Origin: Pseudomonadota bacterium
GTDB taxonomy: Bacteria; Pseudomonadota; Alphaproteobacteria; Rhodospirillales; Rhodospirillaceae
NCBI GenBank assembly: GCA_023396465.1
Contig: JAEWWF010000374.1
Span: 1 to 20,333, forward strand
Reading direction: 5' to 3'
Length of the DNA: 20,333 bases
The notes beneath the pieces were generated by a model. The model saw only the letters and a program-made list of their open reading frames with translations. It did no database searches and was not told the origin of the DNA. Shown here in pieces: positions 1 through 6,641 of this stretch (position 1 is the stretch's first letter; each line of letters begins with the position of its first letter). Both the position numbers and the translations under genes were made by a program.

Positions 1-369
1 GGAGAACAGCGACGCCGTCAGCAGCGGCCCCACCCCCTCCAGCCGCCCGGCGGTGAAGGCGATGCTGCCGCAGGGCAACGCCAGATCGTGCTTCTCCCCC
101 TCCGCCAGCCCGTCCCAGGCAGCCGGGTCGGCGGGCAGCAGCACCACGTTCATGCACCACGGCGTCACCACCACCCCGAGCAGCCCGGCACCCAGGCCGG
201 CAGCCGCCAGATCCCACGGCCGCAGGCCCAGCGCCTCCACCCGCAGGGCGGGGTTGTGGACCGGCAGGCCGCGCATGCTGGCCTCTTCCACCCGGCGATA
301 GGCCGCTTCCAGGGCGGCGGTGCGGGCGGCGATGGCGGCGGCGGTGGGAACGGGGTCGGTGGCGGTCAC
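1..369 (-). CDS. hupJ: [NiFe]-hydrogenase assembly chaperone, HybE/HupJ family (N-terminal part)
   Basis: The reading frame is open from a GTG at 369 to the window edge, giving the first 123 residues. The stretch MRGLPVHNPALRVEALGLRPW, followed by a hydrophobic segment, TPWCMNVVLLP, a Trp, and LPCGSIAFTAGRLEGVGPLLTASLFS, matches the HybE/HupJ family. These chaperones assist maturation of uptake hydrogenases, probably by handling a subunit precursor before Tat export. The GTG start overlaps the hupH stop (GTGA), so translation is probably coupled. Some homologues are fused to a rubredoxin domain; whether this one is cannot be seen because the C-terminus lies outside. The family call rests on remembered motifs and on the operon context. 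Confidence 0.85.
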   Translation of the reverse strand, partial: MTATDPVPTAAAIAARTAALEAAYRRVEEASMRGLPVHNPALRVEALGLRPWDLAAAGLGAGLLGVVVTPWCMNVVLLPADPAAWDGLAEGEKHDLALPCGSIAFTAGRLEGVGPLLTASLFS

Positions 370-1169
370 GGGTAATAGGCTCCCAGGATGTCGTGCAGGC
401 GTTCGGCACTGTCGGCCAGATCGTCCTGCGCGGCAAGGGCCGCCGCCGGCACGTCACCCGCCTGGAGGACGTGCAGGATCATCTTGTCGTCGGCGTTGAA
501 GTACATCAGCCGCCACAGGTTGCGGACGCCGGTGGCGACGATGCGGCAGTTTCCGTAGCCGCGCGACAGGATGTCCACCGGCCCGTCGCCCTTCAGCTGC
601 GTCTCCAGCACCATCAGATCGACCGGCGTCATCGGCAGCAGGGTCAGGTTGACCTCGTGCGGGCCGCCGGCGGTGGCGTCGTCGGCGCGCAGCTGCACCG
701 CATCGCGCAGTTCCGCCAGCACCGGGCGCACGTTCATGGCGCCGCGCGGGATGCGGTCCTCGGCGGGAACCTGCACCTCGGCCGGCAGGCCGGCCACCGC
801 CGCCCGCACCACGGCGGGAATATCGGCCACCTCCACCCAGCTGGCCGCCACCGTCTTGACCCGCCACAGGCCGGGCATGACGCTTTCCTGCACGCGGGTG
901 CCGTCGGCCAGCTTCGCCTGCACCTCGCCCTCGCCCAGCACCTCGTCCACCAGCCGGGCATCGGCCTCCGGCAGGTCGGACAGGTCGACCCGCACCGGCG
1001 CCTCGCTGCCGATGCGGTGGCCGCGAGCGGCGGTCAGCACCGCCTCCAGCGCCGCCCGACCGGCGGTCATCGCCGCCAGGTCGTCGTCGCTGAAGCTGCG
1101 CCGCCGCTCCTCGCCGACGCCGGTGGGGCGCAGGGACAGGAAGGCATCGCCGATGGTGGGTCCGATCAT
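366..1169 (-). CDS. hupH: hydrogenase expression/formation protein HupH (HyaF family)
   Basis: A protein of 267 residues. The C-terminal block GYGNCRIVATGVRNLWRLMYF followed by NADDKMILHVLQAGDVP is characteristic of HupH/HyaF, an accessory protein for maturation of the membrane-bound [NiFe] hydrogenase, often linked to small-subunit processing or protection of the enzyme when oxygen is present. I chose the ATG at 1169 (MIGPTIGDAF) because GGAG lies 6 nt upstream of it. An in-frame ATG at 1190 (MPPPETTM) has no good ribosome-binding site. A gap of 71 nt separates it from hupF, and the 3' end overlaps hupJ by 4 nt. In several relatives hupG (a thioredoxin-like protein) lies between hupF and hupH; here there is no room for it. 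Confidence 0.9.
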   Translation of the reverse strand: MIGPTIGDAFLSLRPTGVGEERRRSFSDDDLAAMTAGRAALEAVLTAARGHRIGSEAPVRVDLSDLPEADARLVDEVLGEGEVQAKLADGTRVQESVMPGLWRVKTVAASWVEVADIPAVVRAAVAGLPAEVQVPAEDRIPRGAMNVRPVLAELRDAVQLRADDATAGGPHEVNLTLLPMTPVDLMVLETQLKGDGPVDILSRGYGNCRIVATGVRNLWRLMYFNADDKMILHVLQAGDVPAAALAAQDDLADSAERLHDILGAYYP

Positions 1170-1240
1170 GGTCGTCTCCGGCGGCGGCATTCGTCGGCTG
1201 TCGACGGTGATTGCCGCGTGAAAGAATTGAAGGACGGGCC

Positions 1241-1546
1241 TCAGGCCTTGAGGAAATCCGGCAGATCCGGCTCGCGGTCGATCAGGTCGGCGAACAGGTG
1301 GTCGACCGGCTCGCCGCGCTGCACCGCCGTCACCGCCTCCAGCGCATCGGCGATCCGGGCCGCATCCTCCGCCGTCAGCACCGAGCGGGCGGCGCCCAGG
1401 AAGGCCAGCACCCAGCCGCCCACCGGCTGCGGCCCGACCAGCCGCAGGTCGAGCGTTTCCGTATGCCGGCCGTCGCGGCTGATGCACAGGCCGGCGGTGC
1501 CGTCGTCGGACAGGGCGTGGATCTGCAACGGGCTGCCCATGCACAT
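1241..1546 (-). CDS. hupF: HupF, HypC-family hydrogenase maturation chaperone
   Basis: A protein of 101 residues starting MCMGSPLQI, which fits the MCxGxP signature of HypC/HupF with the functional cysteine at position 2. HypC proteins carry the Fe(CN)2CO precursor and chaperone the large subunit. HupF is the operon-encoded paralogue thought to stabilise HupL under oxygen. The body (LVGPQPVGGWVLAFLGAARSVLTAEDAARIADALEAV) fits the small beta-barrel plus C-terminal helix of the family. It has the C-terminal extension typical of HupF, and its position next to hupD favours HupF over housekeeping HypC. It begins only 5 nt after the hupD stop, so it is in the same transcript. A 5-bp hairpin sits on its stop codon (1239-1253). 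Confidence 0.88.
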   Translation of the reverse strand: MCMGSPLQIHALSDDGTAGLCISRDGRHTETLDLRLVGPQPVGGWVLAFLGAARSVLTAEDAARIADALEAVTAVQRGEPVDHLFADLIDREPDLPDFLKA

Positions 1547-1551
1547 GCGAT

Positions 1552-2196
1552 TCAGCCCCCGGCCGCGCCGGCAGCAGACCCGGTAGAAGCACCGCCGGCC
1601 TCGTAGCTGTCGATGTCGACGCCGTTGCCGACCAGCCCGCCGGCGAGGTCGAGCGGCTGCGGCCGCAGGCTCGCCGCCCGGCCCCAGCGCGCCAGTTCCG
1701 CCAGCCCGAGGGCCATGGCCTCGTCCATGCGGGCGCGCACCTGCGGCCGCAGGGAACCGCCCCAGTCGTCCAGTTCCACCGCCTGGATGCCGATCAGCAC
1801 CATGTCCTGCGGCCCGCCGCCCATCAGCGCGGCGGCGGCCAGCACGTCCTGGAAGCCGGTCTGGTGCAGGCTCATCTTGCGGCAGCCCATGAAGCGCGGC
1901 ACCTCGTCGCCGCGCACCACCCGCAGGGTGCCTGGGGCATCACCCCAGTCGATGGCGTCGAACACCAGCAGGTTGCGGGCGCGACGGACATAGGGTTCCA
2001 GGTACAGGCCCTGGGTGCCGCCGTCCATCACCAGCACCGACGGCGGCACGGTGTAGCGGCGGTGCATCTCCTCCACCACCCGCACGCCGAAACCCTCATC
2101 GGCCCACAGCAGGTTGCCGATGCCGAGCACCAGGGTGTCGAAGTCCGGCTCCTCCACCCCCCAGCCGCCCCCGGCGTCGCCGCCGGCGGGGATCAT
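1552..2196 (-). CDS. hupD: hydrogenase maturation endopeptidase HupD
   Basis: A protein of 214 residues of the HyaD/HybD/HupD family, the nickel-dependent protease that removes the C-terminal peptide of the large subunit after Ni insertion. It shows VLGIGNLLWADEGFGVRV near the N-terminus. The three expected nickel ligands are visible: Glu34, Asp80 and His111 (SLHQTGFQD). Their spacing (46 and 77 residues) equals that of Glu16, Asp62 and His93 in E. coli HybD. The ATG at 2196 overlaps the hupC stop as ATGA. The first 15-20 residues are a glycine-rich extension not seen in the shortest family members. The C-terminal tail after about residue 180 is also longer than usual and low in complexity. 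The substrate is presumably HupL, two genes upstream. Confidence 0.93.
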   Translation of the reverse strand: MIPAGGDAGGGWGVEEPDFDTLVLGIGNLLWADEGFGVRVVEEMHRRYTVPPSVLVMDGGTQGLYLEPYVRRARNLLVFDAIDWGDAPGTLRVVRGDEVPRFMGCRKMSLHQTGFQDVLAAAALMGGGPQDMVLIGIQAVELDDWGGSLRPQVRARMDEAMALGLAELARWGRAASLRPQPLDLAGGLVGNGVDIDSYEAGGASTGSAAGAAGG

Positions 2197-2912
2197 GGCT
2201 GGTCGTCCTTGTAGCTGCGCAGGCCGTTGATCATGGTCGAGACCATGGTCTGGCGGCTCATGATGTCCTCGCGGATGGCGGCGTAGACGTGGATCATGGT
2301 GAACAGGATCAGCCCCCACATGCCCACATGGTGCCAGGTGTGAACGCTGTAGCTGTCGCCGAACAGCACGATCACCCAGCCGAACATCGCCCACTGCCAG
2401 CTGTCCTGGCCGGTGCCCTCGGCGTAGAGGGCGAAGCCGGTGACGATCATGAAGGCGGTCAGGAACACGAAGCCGAACATGGCCAGATGGGCCAATGGGT
2501 TGTGGCCGACGTATTTCTTCGGATCGCGTTCGAGGAAGGCGTACCACTTGGCCTCGAATACCACCTCCGACCACCACTGGCGGTCCCAGACCGGCACGAA
2601 GAAGATCTGCCGGGCATGGCGGTTGCCGACAAAAGCCCAGTAGACGCGGCCGATGAACCCGATGGCGACCACATAGCCGGCGGCGAAGTGAACGTAGCGG
2701 ATGTAGCCCATCAGGAAATTGTCCGTCGCCTCCCCCGGCACGCTCGGCAGGGGGTTGGCGATGAACCAGCCGGTGAGGGCCAGCAGGGTCATGGCGATGG
2801 CGTTGATCCAGTGCCACAGCCGCACCGGCGCCTCGTAGACGTAGATGCTCGACTGCCGGGCGCCGAGGGCTTCGACTTCCTTCAGCGCTTCCTTGCTCGT
2901 ATAGGCGCTCAT
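2193..2912 (-). CDS. hupC: Ni/Fe-hydrogenase b-type cytochrome subunit HupC
   Basis: A protein of 239 residues: the integral-membrane dihaem cytochrome b that anchors the hydrogenase dimer and passes electrons to quinone. Four hydrophobic spans lie near residues 33-52, 68-96, 141-164 and 194-212. Candidate haem-ligand histidines are His34 (RLWHW), His75 (RYVHF), His191/194/195 (HTWHH) and His208 (IHVYAAIREDI); the last block is a HyaC/HupC signature. I chose the ATG at 2912 (MSAYTS), with GAGGG 8 nt upstream; a TTG two codons earlier is less likely. It follows hupL by 14 nt and overlaps hupD by 4 nt. Confidence 0.95.
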   Translation of the reverse strand: MSAYTSKEALKEVEALGARQSSIYVYEAPVRLWHWINAIAMTLLALTGWFIANPLPSVPGEATDNFLMGYIRYVHFAAGYVVAIGFIGRVYWAFVGNRHARQIFFVPVWDRQWWSEVVFEAKWYAFLERDPKKYVGHNPLAHLAMFGFVFLTAFMIVTGFALYAEGTGQDSWQWAMFGWVIVLFGDSYSVHTWHHVGMWGLILFTMIHVYAAIREDIMSRQTMVSTMINGLRSYKDDQP

Positions 2913-2926
2913 GGCCAAGCCCTCCC

Positions 2927-4717
2927 TCAGCGGACGGTGACGGTGACGTCGCTGCCGTCCGGGCTCATGACGTGGGTCGAACAGGCGAGGCAGGGGTCGA
3001 AGCTGTGGATGGTGCGCAGGATCTCCAGCGGCAGGTGCGGGTCGTGCATCTGCGTGCCGAGCAGCGACGCCTCGAACGCCCCGACATTGCCGGCCGGGTC
3101 ACGCGGGCTGCCGTTCCAGGTGGTCGGCACCACGGCCTGATAGTTGGCGATCTTGCCGTTCTGGATGTGGATCCAGTGGCCGAGCGCGCCGCGCGGCGCC
3201 TCGGTGAAGCCCACGCCCTTGGCATCGGCCTTCCAGGTTTCCGGCTTCCATTTGTCGACGGCGGCGGTGGAGGTGTCGCCGGCCTTGATGCTGGCCAGCA
3301 GCTTCAGGTGGAAGTGCTTCAGCTTCTCCGCCGCCCACTGACATTCCAGCCCGCGCGTCGCGGTGCGGCCGAGGGTGGAGAACACCGCCGCCAGCGGCAC
3401 GTCGAGGTCGCGCAGCAGCTTGTCCACCGGCTCCTTGAACTCGGGGTTGCCCTGGACGTAGCCGAGGATGTAGCGGGCCAGCGGCCCCACTTCCATGGCG
3501 TGACCCTTCCAGCGCGGCGCCTTCAGGAAGCTGTACTTGGCGCTTTCGTCGAACTGCTCGATATGGTCCTTGGTGCCCTTGAAGCCGGGGCCGGGGTCGA
3601 AGTTGACCTCGGTCACGCCGTCCCACGGGTGCAGGCCCTTGCCCTCGTCGGCGTACTTGTACCAGGAATGCGACACGAACTCCTGGATCTCCGACGGGTC
3701 GCGCAGGTCGACCTCGTGCACCTTGGTCAGGTCGCCGCCGATGATGGCGCCGCGCGGCAGCAGCAGGCTGTCGGCGGAGTAGTCGTTGGCCCGTTCCGGG
3801 ATGTCGCCGTAGGACAGCACGTTGAGCGACGACAGGCCGCCGCCGATGGCGCCCCAGTCCTTGTAGAACGAGGCGATGGCCATCAGGTCGGGCAGGTAGA
3901 CCTGTTCCACGAACTGGATCGTGCGGTCGATGATGGAGCTGACGAGGTTCAGCCGCTCCATGGTGATCGCGCCCACCGCGCCGGTGGCGTTCATGTTGAT
4001 GGGCGCCGGCACGCCGCCGACCAGCCAGTTCGGGTGCGGGTTCTTGCCGCCGAAGATGGCATGGATCTTGACGATTTCCTTCTGGAAGTCGAGCGCCTCC
4101 AGGTAGTGCGCCACCGCCATCAGGTTGGCCTCGGGCGGCAGCTTGTAGGCCGGATGGCCCCAATAGCCGTTCTTGAACGGGCCCAACTGGCCGCCGTCGA
4201 CGAACTTCTTCAGCCGCCCCTGGAGATCGCGGAAGTAGCCCGGCGACGACATCGGCCACGCCGAGATGCTCTGCGCCAGTTCGCTGGTCGCCTTGGGATC
4301 GGCCGACAGCGCCGAGACCACGTCCACCCAATCCAGCGCGTGCAGGTGATAGAAGTGGACCAGGTGGTCATGCACATACAGCGCCAGCTGCATGATGTTG
4401 CGGATGGTGTTGGCGTTCTCGGGGATCTGGATGCCGAGCGCGTCCTCCACCGCCCGCACGCTGGTCAGCGCGTGGGTGCCGGTGCAGACGCCGCAGATGC
4501 GTTGCACGAAGGCCCAGGCATCGCGCGGGTCGCGGCCCTTCAGGATCAGTTCGATGCCGCGCCACATGGTGCCGGTGGACACGGCATTGGTGATGACATT
4601 GCTGTCATCGACGTTCACTTCCAGGCGCAGGTGACCCTCGATGCGGGTCACCGGGTCAACCACCACGCGGCGGCCGGAGGCGTCAAGATTGGCGGCGTTG
4701 GGCGTCACCAGAGTCAT
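2927..4717 (-). CDS. hupL: uptake [NiFe]-hydrogenase large subunit HupL
   Basis: A protein of 596 residues, the normal size for the group 1 large subunit that holds the NiFe(CN)2CO active site and oxidises H2. The N-terminus has DPVTRIEGHLRLEVN. The first CxxC pair is Cys75/Cys78 (RICGVCTGTHALTSVRA) and the second is Cys576/Cys579 in DPCLACSTH. Fourteen residues follow His582 (VMSPDGSDVTVTVR), which is the cleavable C-terminal peptide; HupD should cut after His582. GGGGAG lies about 9 nt upstream of the ATG. The 21-nt gap to hupS indicates co-transcription. It has no signal peptide and is exported together with HupS through Tat. Confidence 0.97.
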   Translation of the reverse strand: MTLVTPNAANLDASGRRVVVDPVTRIEGHLRLEVNVDDSNVITNAVSTGTMWRGIELILKGRDPRDAWAFVQRICGVCTGTHALTSVRAVEDALGIQIPENANTIRNIMQLALYVHDHLVHFYHLHALDWVDVVSALSADPKATSELAQSISAWPMSSPGYFRDLQGRLKKFVDGGQLGPFKNGYWGHPAYKLPPEANLMAVAHYLEALDFQKEIVKIHAIFGGKNPHPNWLVGGVPAPINMNATGAVGAITMERLNLVSSIIDRTIQFVEQVYLPDLMAIASFYKDWGAIGGGLSSLNVLSYGDIPERANDYSADSLLLPRGAIIGGDLTKVHEVDLRDPSEIQEFVSHSWYKYADEGKGLHPWDGVTEVNFDPGPGFKGTKDHIEQFDESAKYSFLKAPRWKGHAMEVGPLARYILGYVQGNPEFKEPVDKLLRDLDVPLAAVFSTLGRTATRGLECQWAAEKLKHFHLKLLASIKAGDTSTAAVDKWKPETWKADAKGVGFTEAPRGALGHWIHIQNGKIANYQAVVPTTWNGSPRDPAGNVGAFEASLLGTQMHDPHLPLEILRTIHSFDPCLACSTHVMSPDGSDVTVTVR

Positions 4718-4738
4718 CGGTCAGTCTCCCCCTTCCCG

Positions 4739-5854
4739 TCAGGCGTGGTCGCCGCCGCCGTCCTGCGGGCGGCGGTCGTGCGTGGCGGGCTTCTGGACGA
4801 TGCGCTTCACGGCGCTGGCGGCGGCATGGGCGGCGATGCCGGTGCCCACCGCCGTGGCGGCGGCGATGCCCAGTTCATCGGCCGTGCCCTCGACGCCGAA
4901 GGCCTTGATCGTCTCCAGGCGGGAATAGAAGCTGCCCTTGTCCCAGAAATCCTCTTCCGAGCAGCCGAGGCAGCCGTGGCCCGACTTGACCGGCCATGAC
5001 ACGCCCTCGTTCCACTGCACCGAGGAACAGGCGTTGTAGGTGGTCGGACCCTTGCAGCCCATCTTGTAGAGGCAATGGCCCTTGCGCGCGCCCTCGTCGT
5101 CCCACTCCTCGACGAACTGGCCGGCGTCGAAGTGCGGCCGGCGGTAGCATTTGTCGTGGATGCGCTGGCTGTAGAACATCTTCGGCCGGCCCTGGCGGTC
5201 GAGCGCCGGCAGGGTGCCGAAGGTGAGCATGTAGGTGACCACACCGGTCATCACCTCGGCGATGGGCGGGCAGCCCGGCACCTTGATCACCGGCTTGTCG
5301 GTGATGACCTTGTGGATGGGCGTCGCCTGGGTCGGGTTCGGCTTGGCCGCCTGCACGCAGCCCCACGAGGCGCAGGAGCCCCAGGCGATGACGGCGCTGG
5401 CGCCCGACGACATGCGCTTCAGCTTGTTGATGAAGGGCTCGCCGCCGGGGATGCAGAACACCCCGTCCTCGGCCAGCGGCGGATTACCCTCCACCGCCAG
5501 GATGTAGTTGCCGTAATGCTCCTTCAGCGTCTCGTCGAGGATGGCCTCGGCCTGATGGCCGGCCGCCGCCATGATGGTGTCGTCGTAATCGAGCGAGATC
5601 ATCGACAGCAGCACGTCGGCCACCAGCGGGTGGGCGGAGCGGATGAAGCTTTCCGTGCAGCAGGTGCATTCCAGCCCGTGCAGCCAGATCACCGGGATGC
5701 GCGGCTTGGTCTCCATGGCTTCCGCCATGCGAGCCGCCATGACGGGGCTGAGACCCAGGCTGGCGGCGGTGAGGCTACAGAACTTGAGGAAGCTGCGACG
5801 GGAGACGCCACGCCGGCGAATCACGTCATAGAACGTCTCCACGCGCTGGCCCAT
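4739..5854 (-). CDS. hupS: uptake [NiFe]-hydrogenase small subunit HupS, oxygen-tolerant type
   Basis: A protein of 371 residues that carries the electron-transfer Fe-S clusters. A Tat signal is clear: SRRSFLK at residues 18-24 followed by a hydrophobic stretch. The proximal-cluster cysteines are Cys63, 65, 66, 161, 166 and 195. Their spacing matches Cys17, 19, 20, 115, 120 and 149 of E. coli Hyd-1, including the two extra cysteines (ECTCC and GSCASWGC) that define the [4Fe-3S] cluster of oxygen-tolerant enzymes. RIHDKC and HCLYKMGC supply the distal cluster, and NACSSV...HGCLGC the medial one. A C-terminal hydrophobic helix (GIAAATAVGTGIAAHAAASA) should contact HupC. I chose the ATG at 5854 (MGQRVETFYDVI) because AGGGGGA precedes it and homologues start this way; an in-frame ATG at 5938 adds 28 unlikely residues. 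Confidence 0.96.
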   Translation of the reverse strand: MGQRVETFYDVIRRRGVSRRSFLKFCSLTAASLGLSPVMAARMAEAMETKPRIPVIWLHGLECTCCTESFIRSAHPLVADVLLSMISLDYDDTIMAAAGHQAEAILDETLKEHYGNYILAVEGNPPLAEDGVFCIPGGEPFINKLKRMSSGASAVIAWGSCASWGCVQAAKPNPTQATPIHKVITDKPVIKVPGCPPIAEVMTGVVTYMLTFGTLPALDRQGRPKMFYSQRIHDKCYRRPHFDAGQFVEEWDDEGARKGHCLYKMGCKGPTTYNACSSVQWNEGVSWPVKSGHGCLGCSEEDFWDKGSFYSRLETIKAFGVEGTADELGIAAATAVGTGIAAHAAASAVKRIVQKPATHDRRPQDGGGDHA

Positions 5855-5972
5855 GGCGGCGCATCCCCCTATTTTCTTACCGAGTCCGTCCGTGGCCGCC
5901 TTGCCTCGATCCGTGGTGGCAGCCTCTATTGCGCCCACCTCCCGAGGGGAGACAACGGCGACCCTGCATCAT

Positions 5973-5988
5973 GGCTTAGCACGTTCCA
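5973..5988 (-). promoter_or_regulatory. possible sigma-54 (-24/-12) promoter for hupS
   Basis: On the minus strand this reads TGGAACGTGCTAAGCC. It keeps the GG-N10-GC spacing of the RpoN consensus TGGCACG-N4-TTGC and matches the -24 box except for one base. The -12 box has AA in place of TT, which is poor. Transcription would start near 5960, about 106 nt before the hupS start. Several rhizobial and Azospirillum-type hydrogenase operons use RpoN with NifA or HoxA/HupR activators, which makes the candidate reasonable, but a chance match cannot be excluded. Confidence 0.3.
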
Positions 5989-6075
5989 CCAATCCACGCA
6001 AAAATAATGTAGAATATCTGAGTACCGCACTTGGTCTTTGCATGTGCGAAGGCCGAAAACCACCCAACCGGGTAG

Positions 6076-6093
6076 ATCAGGTATTCCCCTGAT
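6076..6093. promoter_or_regulatory. perfect interrupted palindrome ATCAGG-N6-CCTGAT
   Basis: The two 6-bp arms (6076-6081 and 6088-6093) are exact reverse complements around TATTCC. It lies 222 bp upstream of the hupS start and 233 bp upstream of the DUF485 start. The arm length and 18-bp overall size suit a dimeric helix-turn-helix regulator. The protein and the target operon are unknown. Confidence 0.4.
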
Positions 6094-6111
6094 TCTGTTG
6101 CCCGTTCAGTG

Positions 6112-6151
6112 TGTTCCCGTGGAACCATAGGAAAACCGATGGATGGGAACA
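6112..6151 (+). other. nested stem-loop in the actP-side leader region
   Basis: The outer arms TGTTCCC (6112-6118) and GGGAACA (6145-6151) enclose inner arms CCAT (6125-6128) and ATGG (6139-6142). A short T run follows (6155-6159), so on the plus strand it resembles a weak terminator. The sequence also contains GTTCC-CGT-GGAAC (6113-6125), a compact inverted repeat that could be a protein site instead. Its role is unknown. Confidence 0.3.
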
Positions 6152-6326
6152 GAATTTTTCGGCGGAGGGGGTTGAAACGGGCTTGGCGGCACCTGCCCGA
6201 CAGGCTAGCTTGCATCGCAACAACAAGAACGCGATCAAGAACACCGTCGCAGCCGGGAGGATGCTCCGCGCAGGCTTCGCAGGCGGGGAACTCGCGCCCA
6301 TCGTCCAACGACACGGGGGCCTCCAC

Positions 6327-6641
6327 ATGAGCGCTGACATCAATGAAAAGGTGCGGCGGAATCCCAAGTTCCAGGAACTCTGCCGCAAGCGCAGCACGTT
6401 CGCCTGGACCTTGTCCGCCGTCATGCTTGCCATCTACTACGGGTTCATCCTGGTAATCGCCTTCGCGCCGAAGAGCCTCGGCATGCCGCTGTGGCAAGGC
6501 GCGACGACCACCATCGGCTTTCCCATCGGCATCGCCATCATCGTCTCCGCCTTCGTGCTGACCGGCGTCTACGTCCGCCGTGCCAATGGCGAGTTCGACG
6601 ACCTGACCCGCCAGATCATCGAGGAGGCGAAGCAAGCATGA
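6327..6641 (+). CDS. yjcH: DUF485 inner-membrane protein (YjcH family)
   Basis: A protein of 104 residues with two transmembrane helices (about residues 24-45 and 60-83) and charged ends, as in the DUF485/YjcH family that nearly always precedes acetate permease genes. KVRRNPKFQELCRKRSTFAWTLS is the family N-terminal pattern. The molecular role is not established; association with or support of ActP is inferred from gene order. I chose the ATG at 6327 (MSADINEK), with a G-rich ribosome-binding site just upstream. A longer frame from 6111 adds a non-conserved leader. The stop overlaps the actP start as ATGA. Confidence 0.92.
   Translation: MSADINEKVRRNPKFQELCRKRSTFAWTLSAVMLAIYYGFILVIAFAPKSLGMPLWQGATTTIGFPIGIAIIVSAFVLTGVYVRRANGEFDDLTRQIIEEAKQA

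Larger units (their letters stand above)
5855..6326. other. divergent intergenic region between hupS and the DUF485-actP genes
   Basis: This 472-bp gap separates two divergent operons and must hold both promoters. I see no convincing gene in it; the frames that cross it are extensions of hupS or of the DUF485 gene. It has an AT-rich patch at 5999-6018, unlike the flanking coding DNA. It also holds a weak sigma-54-like element for hupS (5973-5988), a perfect interrupted palindrome (6076-6093) and a nested stem-loop (6112-6151). A poor sigma-70-like pair, TTGGCG at 6183 and TAGCTT at 6206 with a 17-nt spacer, could serve the plus-strand genes. No TTGAT-N4-ATCAA (Fnr-type) box and no TGT-N10-ACA (NifA) site was found by eye. 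Confidence 0.7.

Noticed and set aside
53..375. Two small plus-strand frames at the left edge
   Set aside because: They lie antisense to the hupJ N-terminal coding region, which matches the HybE family well.
2972..4999. 675-codon plus-strand frame opposite hupL
   Set aside because: It lies antisense to hupL, which has complete active-site motifs. Its composition (many His, Arg, Gly, Val) is typical of a shadow frame in GC-rich DNA.
5821..5838. TCACGTCATAGAACGTCT as a fourth operator copy
   Set aside because: It lies in hupS coding sequence, has wrong half-site spacing and is not palindromic; probably chance.
6241..6300. Small hairpins (such as GGAG-GATG-CTCC) in the DUF485 leader
   Set aside because: Stems of four base pairs are expected by chance in DNA of this composition.
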